A stretch of 64,000 bases of DNA from Symbiodinium natans (taxonomy: Eukaryota > Sar > Dinophyceae > Suessiales > Symbiodiniaceae). The position numbers were made by a program, and so were the translations under genes. Position 1 is the first letter of the stretch, and each line of letters begins with the position of its first letter. Location: NCBI GenBank assembly GCA_905221605.1, contig CAJNDS010000946.1, positions 152,501 to 216,500 on the forward strand, read 5' to 3'. Under the pieces are notes generated by a model. It saw only the letters and a list, made by a program, of their open reading frames with translations. It did not search any database and had not been told where the DNA came from. Positions 25,195-35,559 of this stretch are shown here, in pieces.

Positions 25195-26313
25195 CCTGCT
25201 GAGGGCTCTGGCGCACGAGCTCTGGATCTATGACACTGGCCGGGACGGGCGCGGATGGGTGCACTCCGCACCCTGTCTTTAAGTACTGTTTTTTCTCTAA
25301 ATGAAACCTTACTGAAACCTTAAACCCATATTAATGAAACCCTAAGCCCTAAACCCATAAGGCTGGGTACAGCCGGCGGTCGGTGCTCTCGAGCAGAATC
25401 CGTGGGGAAATGGAACGTTTCCTTCTCTGCGGCGGTGCCTCGCCCATTTTTGTATTTGGGGTTTAGGGTTTAGTTTGGGTTTAGGGGTTAGGGTTTAGGG
25501 TTTAGGGTTAGGGTTGAGTGATGGCGTCCCTGGAGGCAATCTGCGCATGTGGGAGCACATCTGTCACTGGACAGCATGGCGGGGTTCTGCTGTGGTTAAG
25601 TTTGGGCTTAACTAGGGTTTACAGTGAAGGGTTTGGTAGTTGAATCCGAGGCTATCTGGCCCTGTTTGTCTGCCAGAATGAGCTGCTGTACTCTGGCGTC
25701 CAGGAGGACCTATAGAATCCCTAAGTGTCCCGAAATAACAAGGGTTTAGGTTTAATAGGGTTGAGGGTTTAGGGTTTAGGGTTTGGGTTCTTTTCCTGAA
25801 TCTCGACCCTGGAGGATCTGCCGATGGACATGCTGCAGCGCATCAACGACAACTGCCGGTGGGCCTACAATCTGCTTCTGGGATTCTCAACAGTCTAGTG
25901 TATCTTAGGGTTTAGTTAATCAGGGTTGAGGGGTTGATGAGGGTTTCGGGTTTAATTAGGGTTTAACTAGGGTTCGCCATCTGAGGTCTGATGTGTTTCT
26001 GGCTCGCAATGCCCTGAACTCTGGCCAGGAGGTGGGTGATTGGACCCTCTGGCTCCAGAGCTGTTTCTTGTCTGGTACTGGTCTCTTTTTGCCTTTCTAA
26101 ACAAGGGTTTTATGCAAGACCCCAATTCAACCCTGAACCCTAATAAAACTCGAATTAAGCCCTAATTAATTAATGAAGCCCTAAACCCTAAACCCTACAC
26201 CCTAAACCCTCATCCTAGGCTTGGTCGACATGAAGCAACATCAGACGTATTTGCGTGACCTGGCGGCCTTTAACCAAAGGAGCTGGGCCAACCTTGTCGA
26301 CCAGGCCTGGGAT
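25195..26313 (+). CDS. Unrecognised plus-strand gene, exon islands ending in TGA
   Basis: Four or more plus-strand open stretches sit between TTTAGGG/TTAATTAGGG-type spacers. They are about 25197-25275 (ALAHELWIYDTGRDGRGW), 25535-25600 (GGNLRMWEHICHWTAWRG), 25645-25712 (IRGYLALFVCQNELLYSG), 25805-25890 (LEDLPMDMLQRINDNCRWAY), 25975-26058 (SDVFLARNALNSGQEVGDW) and 26217-26313 (YLRDLAAFNQRSWANLVDQ, then a stop). Composition is coding-like and aromatic-rich. I do not recognise a family. The stretch shares the TCTG-rich composition of the transposable element that follows on the same strand, so it may be part of it or an older related copy. Junctions were not tested. Confidence 0.35.
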
Positions 26314-26314
26314 T

Positions 26315-27413
26315 GAGGGCTCAGGGCTTTGGAGTGTTTAGGGTTTAATTAGGGTTTAGGGTTTAGTTAATTTGGGTTTATTGGGTAGTATTGTGAGCCC
26401 CTTTTCAGGTCTGGTGGCCTGACGCCTACATGCGCCCCCAGCTGCCAGCTCTGGGCTCCTCTGCTGCCCCCTCTGGCTGAGGCCCTTTCAAGTTTTGGGT
26501 TTGGGGTTTAAACCCCTAACTAAACCCTAAACTCTAAACCCTAAACCCCACAACCTAAATCTGGTTTTGTTCGGGACCCTGACAGGTGTCTGCGACTCTG
26601 GCTGGTGCATCTCTGAACCCTGCTCCGGTCGAGGCGACAAGGGTTTAATTAGGGTTTAGGGTTTAGGGTTTAGGGTTTAACCCGATGGGTGAACCTTTCT
26701 GAATCCTCCTCCCTAACTAAACACCAATGCAACCCTAAACCCTAAACCAACTTTCCTTAAACCCTTTTAATCCCTCCTTCTGGGCAGGATCTGCTGAGAT
26801 CTGGTATCTGATCTCTCTTTTATCTGGCCGAGGCCAGATCTGGAAGGGGGGGGGGAGGGGGGTGGTTTAGGGTTTAGGGTTGAGGGTTAGGGTTGAGGGT
26901 TTAGGGTTTAGGGTTGAGGGTTTAATTCGGGTTGAGGGTTTAGGGTTGAGGGTTTAGGGTTGAGGTTTTAGGGTTTAATTAGGGTTGAGGGTTTAGTGCA
27001 CTAGGGTTGAGGGTTTAGTTATAGGGTTCAGGGTTTAGGGTTTAATTAGGCTTGAGGCCTAAACCCTAAACCCTAAACCCTAAACCCTAAACCCTAAACC
27101 CTCAACCCTAAACCCCCAACCCTAATTACGGTTGAGGGTTTAATTAGGGTTCAGGGTTGAGGGTTTAGGGTTGAGGGTTTAGAGTTTAATGAGGCTTGAG
27201 GGTTGAACCCTAAACCCTAAACCCTAAACCCTAAAACCTAAACCCTAAACCCTAAACCCTAAACCCTAAACCCTAAACCCTAAACCCTAAACCCCCAACC
27301 CTAATTACGGTTGAGGGTTTAATTAGGGTTGAGGGTTGAGGGTTTAGGGTTGAGGGTTGAGGGTTAATTAAGGGTTGAGGGTTTAGGGTTATGTGTATAT
27401 ATATATATATGTT

Positions 27414-27444
<31 letters not shown>

Positions 27445-28140
27445 ATATATACACATGTATATTCATATAATTATATAATTTCTCACCATATATAAATATG
27501 TGTATAAATATAAATACAAATATAAATATAAATACATATATATATATATATACAATTACAAGGAGGGTTTAGATGATATGTTTTTATTTTTTCTGTGTAT
27601 ATACACACATATATATATATATATATGTATCTATACATATATACATATATGATTATATAGAATTACATATGTATAAACACGAACACAGTCCCTCACCCCC
27701 CCCCCCCCCCCCCCCTATGCGGCTCAACCCTAAACCCTTAACCCTTAACCCTAAACCCTAATTAATATGGGCAGGCTCTGCTGAGATGCCACGCTCTGAT
27801 CTGAAGAGCAGACTCTGCTGGCTCCCGCTGTTAGGGTTTAATGGTTTAATTAGGGTTTAGGGTTTTGGGTTCAGGGTTCCAGGGTTCAGGGTTCAGGACT
27901 TAGGGTTTAACTTGTTTAGGGTTCAGTTAGCTGGGGTTTCTGTTTTGTTTTGTTTCTGTTTTGGAGCGGTCGAGCTCAGCTTTTTTAAGAAAGCAAGCAC
28001 GCGGTGTCTGAAGGTGCCCAAAACAATCTGGTTGCAAGTGCAGCTGCATGTCTGTCGCACACATGTCTGGATTGAACATTTGGTTGACAAATTTATTGTT
28101 GTCTGCACATGAAAAGTTTCGGCTGGCCTTAATTACTGTT
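26315..28140. other. Repeat-rich spacer upstream of the transposable element
   Basis: TTAATTAGGG/TTGAGGG and CCCTAAA blocks alternate in orientation, followed by AT microsatellites (27395-27715). No gene was recognised; short plus-strand coding-like pieces lie at 26410-26480. Confidence 0.5.
27395..27715. repeat. AT-rich microsatellites and poly-C run
   Basis: (TA)n, (AAATAT)n-like and (ATAC)n stretches end in a poly-C run at 27697-27714. I see no coding signal. Confidence 0.9.
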
Positions 28141-28168
28141 CTTAAAATTTTGGGACTCTGAGAGAGCC

Positions 28169-28510
28169 ATGGGCAAAGTTCTGAAGAAACCTTCTGCGAA
28201 CAAGTCGACAAAGAAGCCTGCTGCGAAGCTTCCCCCGTCTCCTCTTCCTGAGTCTGAGGCGTCTGGTCTGTGCACGCCAGACAAGAAGCCTGCCCCGCAG
28301 ACCCCCAAGGCCCCTCTGAAGGAGAAACCTGACGACCTGGGGTACTCTCAACAGTCTCCGGAGTCTGACGCAACCACTCTGCAGATGGAGGGCGTGAGCG
28401 AGGAGGCCCTCTTGAACGCCCCTGAGCCCTTTCTTGGGATCTGGGACAGTCTGTCCGAAGATCAGAAGGATCACCTGCGGAACTTGAACTCTGATCCGCT
28501 AGCAGAGTAG
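28169..28510 (+). CDS. Lysine/proline-rich N-terminal protein or first exon of the transposon gene
   Basis: This 113-residue reading frame opens with MGKVLKKPSANKSTKKPAAK, a basic, disordered start, and continues Pro/Ser-rich into an acidic helix-forming end (SEDQKDHLRNL). I recognise no domain. Its place at the upstream edge of the element, on the same strand as the transposase, suggests a first exon or a small accessory protein. It is rich in TCTG like the rest of the block. The ATG at 28169 is the first in frame and no longer alternative exists. Confidence 0.5.
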   Translation: MGKVLKKPSANKSTKKPAAKLPPSPLPESEASGLCTPDKKPAPQTPKAPLKEKPDDLGYSQQSPESDATTLQMEGVSEEALLNAPEPFLGIWDSLSEDQKDHLRNLNSDPLAE

Positions 28511-28712
28511 TTTAGTTGGCTTCTGTCCAAAGGATCTTGGCCAGTCGCAGGCTGATTCGGCTCACGGCTTGCGCTTAAAAAAACATTCTGCTTCGCTCCT
28601 TGCTTCGCTCGTGTCTGAGACAGTCCTGCTGCAGTTTGAGTTTGGAAGCTTGGTTGATTCTGCTTCGCTGATTTTTTGGCACAGAAGCTCTGTACTCTGA
28701 AGAGAGTCTAGC

Positions 28713-29129
28713 ATGGCTGCGAATGCTGCGAGCTCTGCTGCCACCTACGCTGCTGTTCTGACTCTGAAGCGACGCTTCGGGCTCTGCGAAGAAGCTGCAG
28801 TCGAGATCTGTGCCTTTCTCGATCTGCCTGGCTGCGACAAGTGGTGGTGTCTGGCCACTGGTGAGCAATTCACCGATCTGGCTGACGGAGGCTCTGCTCG
28901 GAGCTGGACACTTTCTGGGTGGCTCTGCAGCAGACGAGATGTCTCTGTCGGATCTCGTCTGTGGCTGCCTTGGGCCTCTCGGGTCCATGTGATGTCTGCA
29001 GAAGACATCTCTGAGCTGGGCCACTCTGAGGCCCAGACCCCCACTTCTGAGCGTTCTTCTGTCTGCGAGGCGGACTCTGAGTGGGAAGACGTAGAGGGCT
29101 CTGAGTCTGAGACTTCGGTAGCTCTGTGA
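28713..29129 (+). CDS. Hypothetical transposon protein or exon
   Basis: This 138-residue frame begins MAANAASSAATYAAVLTLKR. It has a compact central part with Trp and Cys residues (GCDKWWCLATGEQF) and an acidic serine-rich tail (SEWEDVEGSESETSVAL) before TGA. No known domain was recognised. The tail motif is echoed just after the stop (29145-29176), where a near copy of the last codons occurs, a small internal duplication. It lies between the basic first frame and the transposase on the same strand. Confidence 0.42.
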   Translation: MAANAASSAATYAAVLTLKRRFGLCEEAAVEICAFLDLPGCDKWWCLATGEQFTDLADGGSARSWTLSGWLCSRRDVSVGSRLWLPWASRVHVMSAEDISELGHSEAQTPTSERSSVCEADSEWEDVEGSESETSVAL

Positions 29130-29221
29130 AGCAGCCAAGCAAAAGGTTTTGAATCTGAGACTTCTGTGGCTCTGTAAAGCAGCGAAGCAAAAGGTCGGAG
29201 GAGTCTGAGGGATGGAGTTTC

Positions 29222-29614
29222 TTGCCCCGTCTGTTGACTGCCTGGCTTCTGCAGATAAGGCACCTCTCTGCCACTCATGTTTTTGTTCTGCAGGCAGGCC
29301 ATTGTGGCCACAAGACTGCTTGCTGTAGGCAGCTAGATCTCGCAGCAATGGCTGTGGAGATTTCTTCTTCTGAAGATGAAATGGCTCAGCAGCCTGAGAC
29401 CGCAAGGTCTGCTTTGGTTCTACCCTCTGCAAGCTCTGCTCTGGTACCAGCAGACCCAGCAGACAAGTCTGGAGGCAGCTTAGCTTCTCTGTGTGCTTCT
29501 TGCTTGAGAGATGAAGTTAAGGAAACCCTGCTCTCAGATTTCTGGCAATTTCCTGAATTCCAGGATCCGGAGGCTGAAGTCTTAAGCTTCAGGGGTTCTT
29601 GTCTTGAGACTTAG
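29222..29614 (+). CDS. Hypothetical transposon protein or exon, source of the 56-bp array
   Basis: This 130-residue frame has a Cys/His-containing start and a Ser/Asp/Glu-rich middle (EISSSEDEMAQQPET). It ends with FPEFQDPEAEVLSFRGSCLE before TAG. The DNA encoding this end is the unit that is repeated downstream as the 56-bp tandem array. A second, degenerate copy of the same end lies at 29850-29920. A splice acceptor-like TTCTGCAG occurs upstream of the acidic region, so the true exon may start near 29294. No family was recognised. Confidence 0.4.
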   Translation: MPRLLTAWLLQIRHLSATHVFVLQAGHCGHKTACCRQLDLAAMAVEISSSEDEMAQQPETARSALVLPSASSALVPADPADKSGGSLASLCASCLRDEVKETLLSDFWQFPEFQDPEAEVLSFRGSCLET

Positions 29615-29867
29615 ACCAGGGCCCGAAGGCTGAAGTCTTAAGCTTAAGGGACTCTTGTCTTGAGACTTAATTACAGGAAGCAATTTAAACTTAAGGCTTC
29701 TTGGTCCCCCCCCCCCCCGTCGCCGAATTCATTATTGCCACCCTTTATTATTGTCATTTTCGAGGCCCGTAAGGGGTACCCTTGCCGGACTTGTTTTCGA
29801 GCTCCGGCGGATAAGGATTTTAGTAAGGAAACCGAGCTTTCAGACCTGTGCCGGTTTCCTGAATTCC

Positions 29868-30331
29868 AGGACCCGAAGGCTGAAGTCTTAAGCTTCAGGG
29901 ACTCTTCTCTTCAGACTTAGACCACCCGAAGGCTGAAGTCTTAAGCTTCAGGGACTCTTCTCTTCAGACTTAGACCAGGACCCGAAGGCTGAAGTCTTAA
30001 GCTTCAGGGACTCTTCTCTTCAGACTTAGACCAGGACCCGAAGGCTGAAGTCTTAAGCTTCAGGGACTCTTCTCTTCAGACTTAGACCAGGACCCGAAGG
30101 CTGAAGTCTTAAGCTTCAGGGACTGTTCTCTTCAGACTTAGACCAGGACCCGAAGGCTGAAGTCTTAAGCTTCAGCGACTCTTCTCTTCAGACTTAGACC
30201 AGGACCCGAAGGCTGAAGTCTTAAGCTTCAGGGACTTTTCTCTTCAGACTTAGACTAGGACCCGAAGGCTGAAGTCTTAAGCTTCAGGGACTGTTCTCTT
30301 CAGACTTAGACCAGGACCCGAAGGCTGAAGG
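29868..30331 (+). repeat. 56-bp tandem array, about nine copies
   Basis: Copies start near 29868, 29926, 29977, 30033, 30089, 30145, 30201, 30257 and 30313, with exact 56-bp spacing from 29977 on. Each unit contains the perfect inverted repeat CTGAAG-tcttaag-CTTCAG and ends with a TAG stop in one frame. The second copy is about 5 bp short. The array arose from the 3' end of the preceding coding frame. Confidence 0.9.
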
Positions 30332-30384
30332 ATCGTCTGAGGGACTCGATCTTGTCTTTTTCTTCTTCTTGATATTATTCTCAG

Positions 30385-32245
30385 CACTCTGCCAAGTTCT
30401 TCTGCTGGCAGGCTTCTGGCCGCGGACTGAGAAGCAGACGACCTTGCTGCGGTTCTGCAAGCCTGACCACCCGGAAGCTTACCTGCCGGCTCTGCGAGAC
30501 AAGCCCGCTCCGCAAGCCAAAGGCAGGCCTATGTCTGAGGCCATGAAGCAGGTTCTCAGAGAAGTTGCATCTGAGCAAGCTGCTAAAGCAGCCTCTGAGA
30601 AGCGGCGCCTCGAGCAATCTGGTGTTCGCCAAGAGTTTGAGAGGAGGCGGAGGCAGGGCGGCAGGCCCAAGGGCCGCAGGGCCAGCCGTAGCTCTGAGAT
30701 GCCTCTGGCGGTCCAGCATGCTCTGACGCTGAAGATGAAGAAAGCGCTGCCTGACTTCAGCTCTGAGCACACCTTGCTGACAGCGATGAGCAAGAAGATG
30801 GGCTTGTCTTTGATGAAGGTCCGGAAGATCTGGCAGCGCAGAGACATTCTGGCGAGGTTGCAGAAGCACCATGGCTTCGCTCTGCAACCTCACGTCTCTA
30901 CTGGGGCCAAAGGCCTGAAGAGGACTGCGACGCAGCGCCGGTATCGTGGATACCGTCTGCCTGGTGGTGGGAGGAAGTCTGCCTTCACGGCTGTCCGAGA
31001 CAGTCTGCTTGTCTGGTTTGAGACCCAGCGCTGCCACGGCCACTCTGTCAAGAAGGTCCACATTCTGGAGCAGTGGCGTCTGCTGATGACGAAGGAGCTT
31101 CTGGATCTGCGGCAGCAGTCTGAGGCTGCTGTGGACCGCCACGAGCGAGCCGCTCTGCTTCAACTGGTCTCTGAAGGTGAGAAGCAGCTCAAGTCTTCTG
31201 CGGTGGACTCTGGAAGGAACCGTCTCAAGCAGTTGATGAAAGATCTGCGAGCGAAGGACATGGTCCCGGACCTGAAGACTCAGGTCTCTGAGGTTGACGA
31301 GGTGGCTCGTGCAAAGTTGACCTACCAGGCCCTGGACCACACCCTCTGGTTGACCTGTTTCGGCCCTGAGGCAGAACTGCGGGAAAGGGTCAGCAAACCT
31401 GCTGTTCTGCGTGCCAACCTGCAGTCCATGGTCCTGCTCTTCGCCGACCAGGTGCCCCTGTGGTTGAAGTCTGGTTCTGAGAAGGAGGTGTATGCGAAAT
31501 GGGAGTCTGACCCGTACCCGCAGTCTCTGCTGAGACAAGAGCTTCTGGACCACCACACCCGCACTCTTGCTGACCGGACCTCCGACAGCCAGGTGCCGCC
31601 TCTGCTGTCGGCTGAGCTGCCTGCTGTGACTGAGAAACGCAAGAACTCTGGACAGCGTCAGAAACGGTCTTTTGCTGACCTGATGCACACAGGTACCGTC
31701 TGACGTACGAGGCCAGACAGGGTCTGTACAACCTCTGCTCCGATGCTCCTCTTGTGGGCAAGGTGCTGCCGGGTCTGTTAGTTGTTCATGGAGCGCATGC
31801 TCGATTGAACAACATAGACTCTGCTGGCAAGTTCATCTCTGATGAGACCTTCGAATACAACGGCACTCTGGTGGTGCGGAAGGCGAAGACCTCTGCCGGC
31901 CGTCTGCTCTTTGGCTGGCGGAAAGCCAGACAGTCTGACCCAGAACTCTTCAGACGTATCTCTGTGATGAGTCAGCCGTCTGCAAACGTAGATGGCGTCA
32001 TCTACGTCTGGGCCCAGCAGGAGCTGGCGGCTCTGACGCCTGTCTGCATCCAGCAGCGAGACTGCTACGCTGCGGCCTGGTCCTCCTCTGCCGCCGAGTC
32101 TCTGCTTTACAGCAACCATCTGCAGACCATTATTGGTCCTAAGATGACTGCGAGTCTGCAGTTGACTGACACAGACTTCTCTCGGAGCTTCAAGAGTCTG
32201 TGTCGCTCTGAAATGGATCGTCTGAGGCCAGCAAGGGGTTTCTGA
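30385..32245 (+). CDS. pogo/CENP-B-like DDE transposase, frame broken near 31695
   Basis: This is a DNA transposase with a cut-and-paste DDE catalytic core. Counting from the methionine at 30369, residues 135-165 look like a helix-turn-helix. Residues 192-245 (YRLPGGGRKSAFTAVRDSLL) match the CENP-B/Tc5-type DNA-binding pattern. The first catalytic Asp is residue 360 in FADQVPLW. The frame then ends in TGA at 31701-31703, while the neighbouring frame continues open from about 31694 (YRLTYEARQGLYNL), so one base shift separates the two halves. The second half holds QRDCYAAAW and QLTDTDFSRSFK. Exactly 35 residues lie between their aspartates, the D35D spacing usual for pogo-type enzymes, and the last motif resembles the LQPLDxxxxRPFK block of that family. 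Acceptor-like AGs at 30384 and 30410 suggest the real start is a splice junction. The shift could be a mutation, a tiny intron or recoding. Confidence 0.72.
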
Positions 32246-32269
32246 AGTGTCTTCAGGGTCTCTGAGCGA

Positions 32270-32548
32270 TTGTTTCTTCTGAAGCTCATCTGTTCCCTTG
32301 TCAGGCATGCTGGCCAGACAGCTCTGTTCGCCTCTGGGAACAAGGAGATCTGGCACTGCTCCCACCTCGATCTGATCCGCTGTGTGGTCTCTGCACAAGA
32401 CGAGATGTCTCGCAGGCAGGACGAGAAGGACTGGATCGTTTCTGGTCTGAGGCGGAATGGCATTCTGGCTTACAAGCCTGACTTGAGCTCTGGCAAACTG
32501 GTGCCTCTGACGGATGCAGAGTGCTGCGGCCAAAGCATGGGTCTTTAG
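32270..32548 (+). CDS. C-terminal part of the transposase (separate exon)
   Basis: This 92-residue stretch in the same frame as the second transposase half contains WIVSGLRRNGILAYKPDLSS. It follows a stop at 32243-32245 after a short gap that looks like a mini-intron or a defect. A pyrimidine-rich stretch ending TTTTGCAG at 32641-32648 lies downstream and starts the protease exon. It is probably the end of the transposase or a linker to the protease. No separate domain was recognised. Confidence 0.45.
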   Translation: MFLLKLICSLVRHAGQTALFASGNKEIWHCSHLDLIRCVVSAQDEMSRRQDEKDWIVSGLRRNGILAYKPDLSSGKLVPLTDAECCGQSMGL

Positions 32549-32648
32549 GCTGCATATATTGAGGTCTGACGATTTCATAACGATCTGATGCTTCTGTAAC
32601 TGGCACTCTGTCTTTCTTAACTGACGACGTAGCTTTTTCTTTTGCAGG

Positions 32649-34557
32649 CTCTGCTCGCACGAAGCCATCCTGGTTGGAGGACCGCTTCCTCTGGCGTGTG
32701 GGCTCTGTGCCTGTGAAGCCGGACTGGTCTGCCATCGCTGGCGCCCAAGCCGTTGCGGATCTGGTGGAGTGGTCGCTGAACCATCCTCACGTGCTGTCCT
32801 CTGAAGAGGAAGCTCTGCTCACTGTGCCTGAACTCCCCGAGGATCTGCAAATCCCGTGCATTGAGTCTGGGGTTCTGACCCTGAGTCTGGATCTTCAGAG
32901 GACAGCCTGGCGGAAGCAGCTGGCCACCTCTGATGACGCTCTGGCAAAGAAGCGGGAACGCAGGGATGTCAAGGCCATGCTGGCTCTGGCTAAGAAGAAG
33001 CTGCATGGCAAGCTTCTGGAGGCCATGAGGCATCGTCTGAAGACGATGTCTCAGCAGCAAGCTCTGGCTCGTCTGGTTCCTCGTGCTGCTGAGCCCAAAT
33101 CTCAGACAAAGAAGTCTGTCAAGAAGAATCTGCTCAAGACTGCAAGCAAAGCTGTGGTCAAGAAGATGGGTCTGGCCAAGGCCCTGAAAGAGCAGAAGGC
33201 TCTGGAGGACCAAGAGGCTCTGGAGGAGCAGAGTGGCTCTGCCAAGCCACCTCTGGCCGCCTCCGCACTCTCTGACCCTGTCTCTGCCAAGGCTGCTGAA
33301 CTTCCCGCCGCTGACAAGGGACCTCTGTTTGGGAAGACCTGTAGGGTGCTCTTGGAGGAGGCCAACTGTGGGAAGTCTGGCAAGTGCACTGCCCACAATG
33401 TTCTTCTGGGCACTGTGACTCTGACAGGTGTGGGTGCGACCTGTGCCACAACGACTCTGTTTGCTGACGATGTCTGCGAAGTGGAGCAAGCCTGGCTACC
33501 GCCTCTGAAGTGGAAGGGCATGCACCTGAAACGTGCTCTGAAGCAGGTTGTCTGCAAGGCTTGTCTGGGCATTCGTCTGAGTCTGGAGGAGGACAGCTAT
33601 GCCTCTGCGACTGTGGAGCTGATCCAGAAGAAGCCTCAGATGCTTCTGGATCAGCATCTGCTCATGGGCTGGGAGATGCTGAGGTGGCATTTCTGGGACG
33701 AGAAGTCTGAGGAGCCTGACTTCTTCCGCAAGCACTCTGTCCGGCTTCTGGACCCTCGGCTCTGCGTGCAGTTTCTGTACCAGGAGCATCCAAACCCTGG
33801 TCTGCTGCCGCCGGCTCTGGCGCACGAGGCCACTGACTACAAGCTGCTCTTTGTGCCTGTCTGGGCTCCTGGTCCGCCTTGTCACTGGACTCTGCTGGTT
33901 CTGGACAGAAGAGAGGGAGACGAGGTCTGCATTCAGTACCTGGACACTCTGGCCACAGTGCACAAGAATTGTGCTCAGAACGCGCAGCTGCTGCTGGAAG
34001 CTCTGATTCCAGGGGCTGTCTTGCCTGACCGGGCAAAATGCCCTCTGCAGAAGAGCGATGACTGTGGGTTCTGGGCGCTGGCGAGCATCCTGTGGATCTG
34101 CTGCCAACTTCGTGGCGAGGGGCCAGCCTCTCGTGGCTCACGCAGCAGGCTGGTCATGGACCTGGTTGCTTTTCTGCGGACCTGGGTGGGTCAAATGGCT
34201 GAAGAGCAGAAGAAGCTGGAGAAGAGTCTGGCCGACGAGGACAAGGCTCTGAAAAAGGCGCTCAAAGCCAATCATGCCAAGGCTCTGAAATTGGCTGCGT
34301 CTCACGCAGCAGCCTCTGAAGCATCGACCAAAGCTGCTGCTCTGGCCCACGAGGTCCTGAACCAGGGGAAGGAGCCTGAAGCCTCTGATCTTTCTGCCTC
34401 AGAGAAGGCGGAAATTGAGCACATCAGGCAGTTTGGGCTTCGAATCTGCAGTCGCTGCAGCTGGCAGAGTGGCTGCTTGGACTGCTGCTGGGAGAAGCGC
34501 GAACGGTATCTGCTCAACAAGCTTCGTGTGAGCCTGGGTCTGGCACCTCTGAAGTGA
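32649..34557 (+). CDS. Ulp1-like C48 cysteine protease of the transposon
   Basis: The first in-frame ATG is at 32674, but the frame is open from the acceptor at 32648 (TKPSWLEDRFLWRVGSVPVK), so this is likely an internal exon. Counting from the ATG, residues 1-130 are a charged region, 130-215 are Lys/Ala-rich and coiled-coil-like, and 215-300 carry several Cys. Residues 390-510 are the protease: CHWTLLVLD (His404), YLDTL (Asp424), Gln459 and DDCGFW (Cys464). This is the His-Asp-Gln-Cys order of Ulp1/SENP peptidases, which cleave SUMO-type bonds. An alanine/lysine-rich helix follows, then a Cys-rich end (ICSRCSWQSGCLDCCWEK) that may bind zinc. Ulp1-like proteases are known in some Mutator and KDZ transposons. 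Pairing with a pogo-like core is the unusual point. Stop TGA at 34555. Confidence 0.78.
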
Positions 34558-34583
34558 AATTTTCTGCTGTGACGGGGCTGCAC

Positions 34584-35040
34584 ATGGCTGCACGCACTGG
34601 GGCTTTGCTTCTGTTCCGAGTCTCTTTTTTGAAGCTTTTTGCCAGCAGTCTGTGGCTGCGCACACTGGGGTTTCGCTGCTGTCGTAGGTCTTTTTTTGAG
34701 CTTCTACGCCTGCAAATCTCAGGCATTCGCATCTGATTCCATGGAGAGATTTGGCGGCAATTTGTGGCTGCACACACTGGGGTTTCGCTGCTGTCGTAGG
34801 TCTTTTTTTGAGCTTCTACGCCTGCAAATCTCAGGCATTCGCATCGGATTCTATGGAGAGATTTGGCAGCACTCTGTGGCTGCACACACTGGGGTTTCGC
34901 TGCTGTCGTAGGTTTTTTTTTCGAGCTTCTGCACCGGCAAATCTGAGGCATTCGCATCTGATTCTATGGAGAGATTTCGCAGCACTCTGTGGCTGGACAC
35001 ACTGGGGTTTCGCATCTGCACCAAGTCTTTTTTGGGGAGC
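34584..35040 (+). repeat. 112-bp tandem array, four to five copies
   Basis: Units starting TGTGGCTGC recur at 34651, 34763, 34875 and 34988, with a diverged earlier copy near 34580. Each holds CACACTGGGGTTTCGCTGCT and a T-run. It lies directly downstream of the protease stop, probably in the 3' non-coding part of the element. Confidence 0.85.
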
Positions 35041-35107
35041 TTCTCTGTAGCTGCAGACAATGGGTTTAAGCTTCTGCTGCAGGGCTTGAGCTTCCGTATC
35101 TGTGCAA

Positions 35108-35477
35108 GGCTCCTGCTTCTCTGAAGAAAGAGGCCTGAAGCACCAGTTTCTCGCAGCTCTGGAGCTGCAGCAATCTCAAAAGGCTCCTGCTTCTCTGAAG
35201 AAAGAGGCCTGAAGCACCAGTTTCTCGCAGCTCTGGAGCTGCAGCAATCTCAAAAGGCACCTGCTTCTCTGAAGAAAGAGGCCTGAAGCAGCAGTTTCTG
35301 GCAGCTCTGGAGCTGCAGCAATCTCAAGAGGCACCTGCTTCTCTGAAGAAACAGGCCTGAAGCAACAGTTTCTCGCAGCTCTGGAGCTGCAGCAATCTGA
35401 AGAGGCACCTGCTTCTCTGAAGCAACAGGCCTGAAGCAACAGTTTCTCGCAGCTCTGGAGCTGCAGCAATCTCACAA
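35108..35477 (+). repeat. 74-bp tandem array, five copies
   Basis: The motif CCTGCTTCTCTGAAG recurs at 35112, 35186, 35260, 35334 and 35408 with exact 74-bp spacing. Each unit carries the palindrome GCAGCTC-TG-GAGCTGC (7-bp arms). It marks the downstream side of the transposable element. Confidence 0.9.
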
Positions 35478-35559
35478 GACAAGCAATCTCAAACGAGATC
35501 TGCTTCTCTAGAGCCTCGGAGCTCGAAAAGTCTTCTCTGCAAGTAAAATTTCTGATTCC

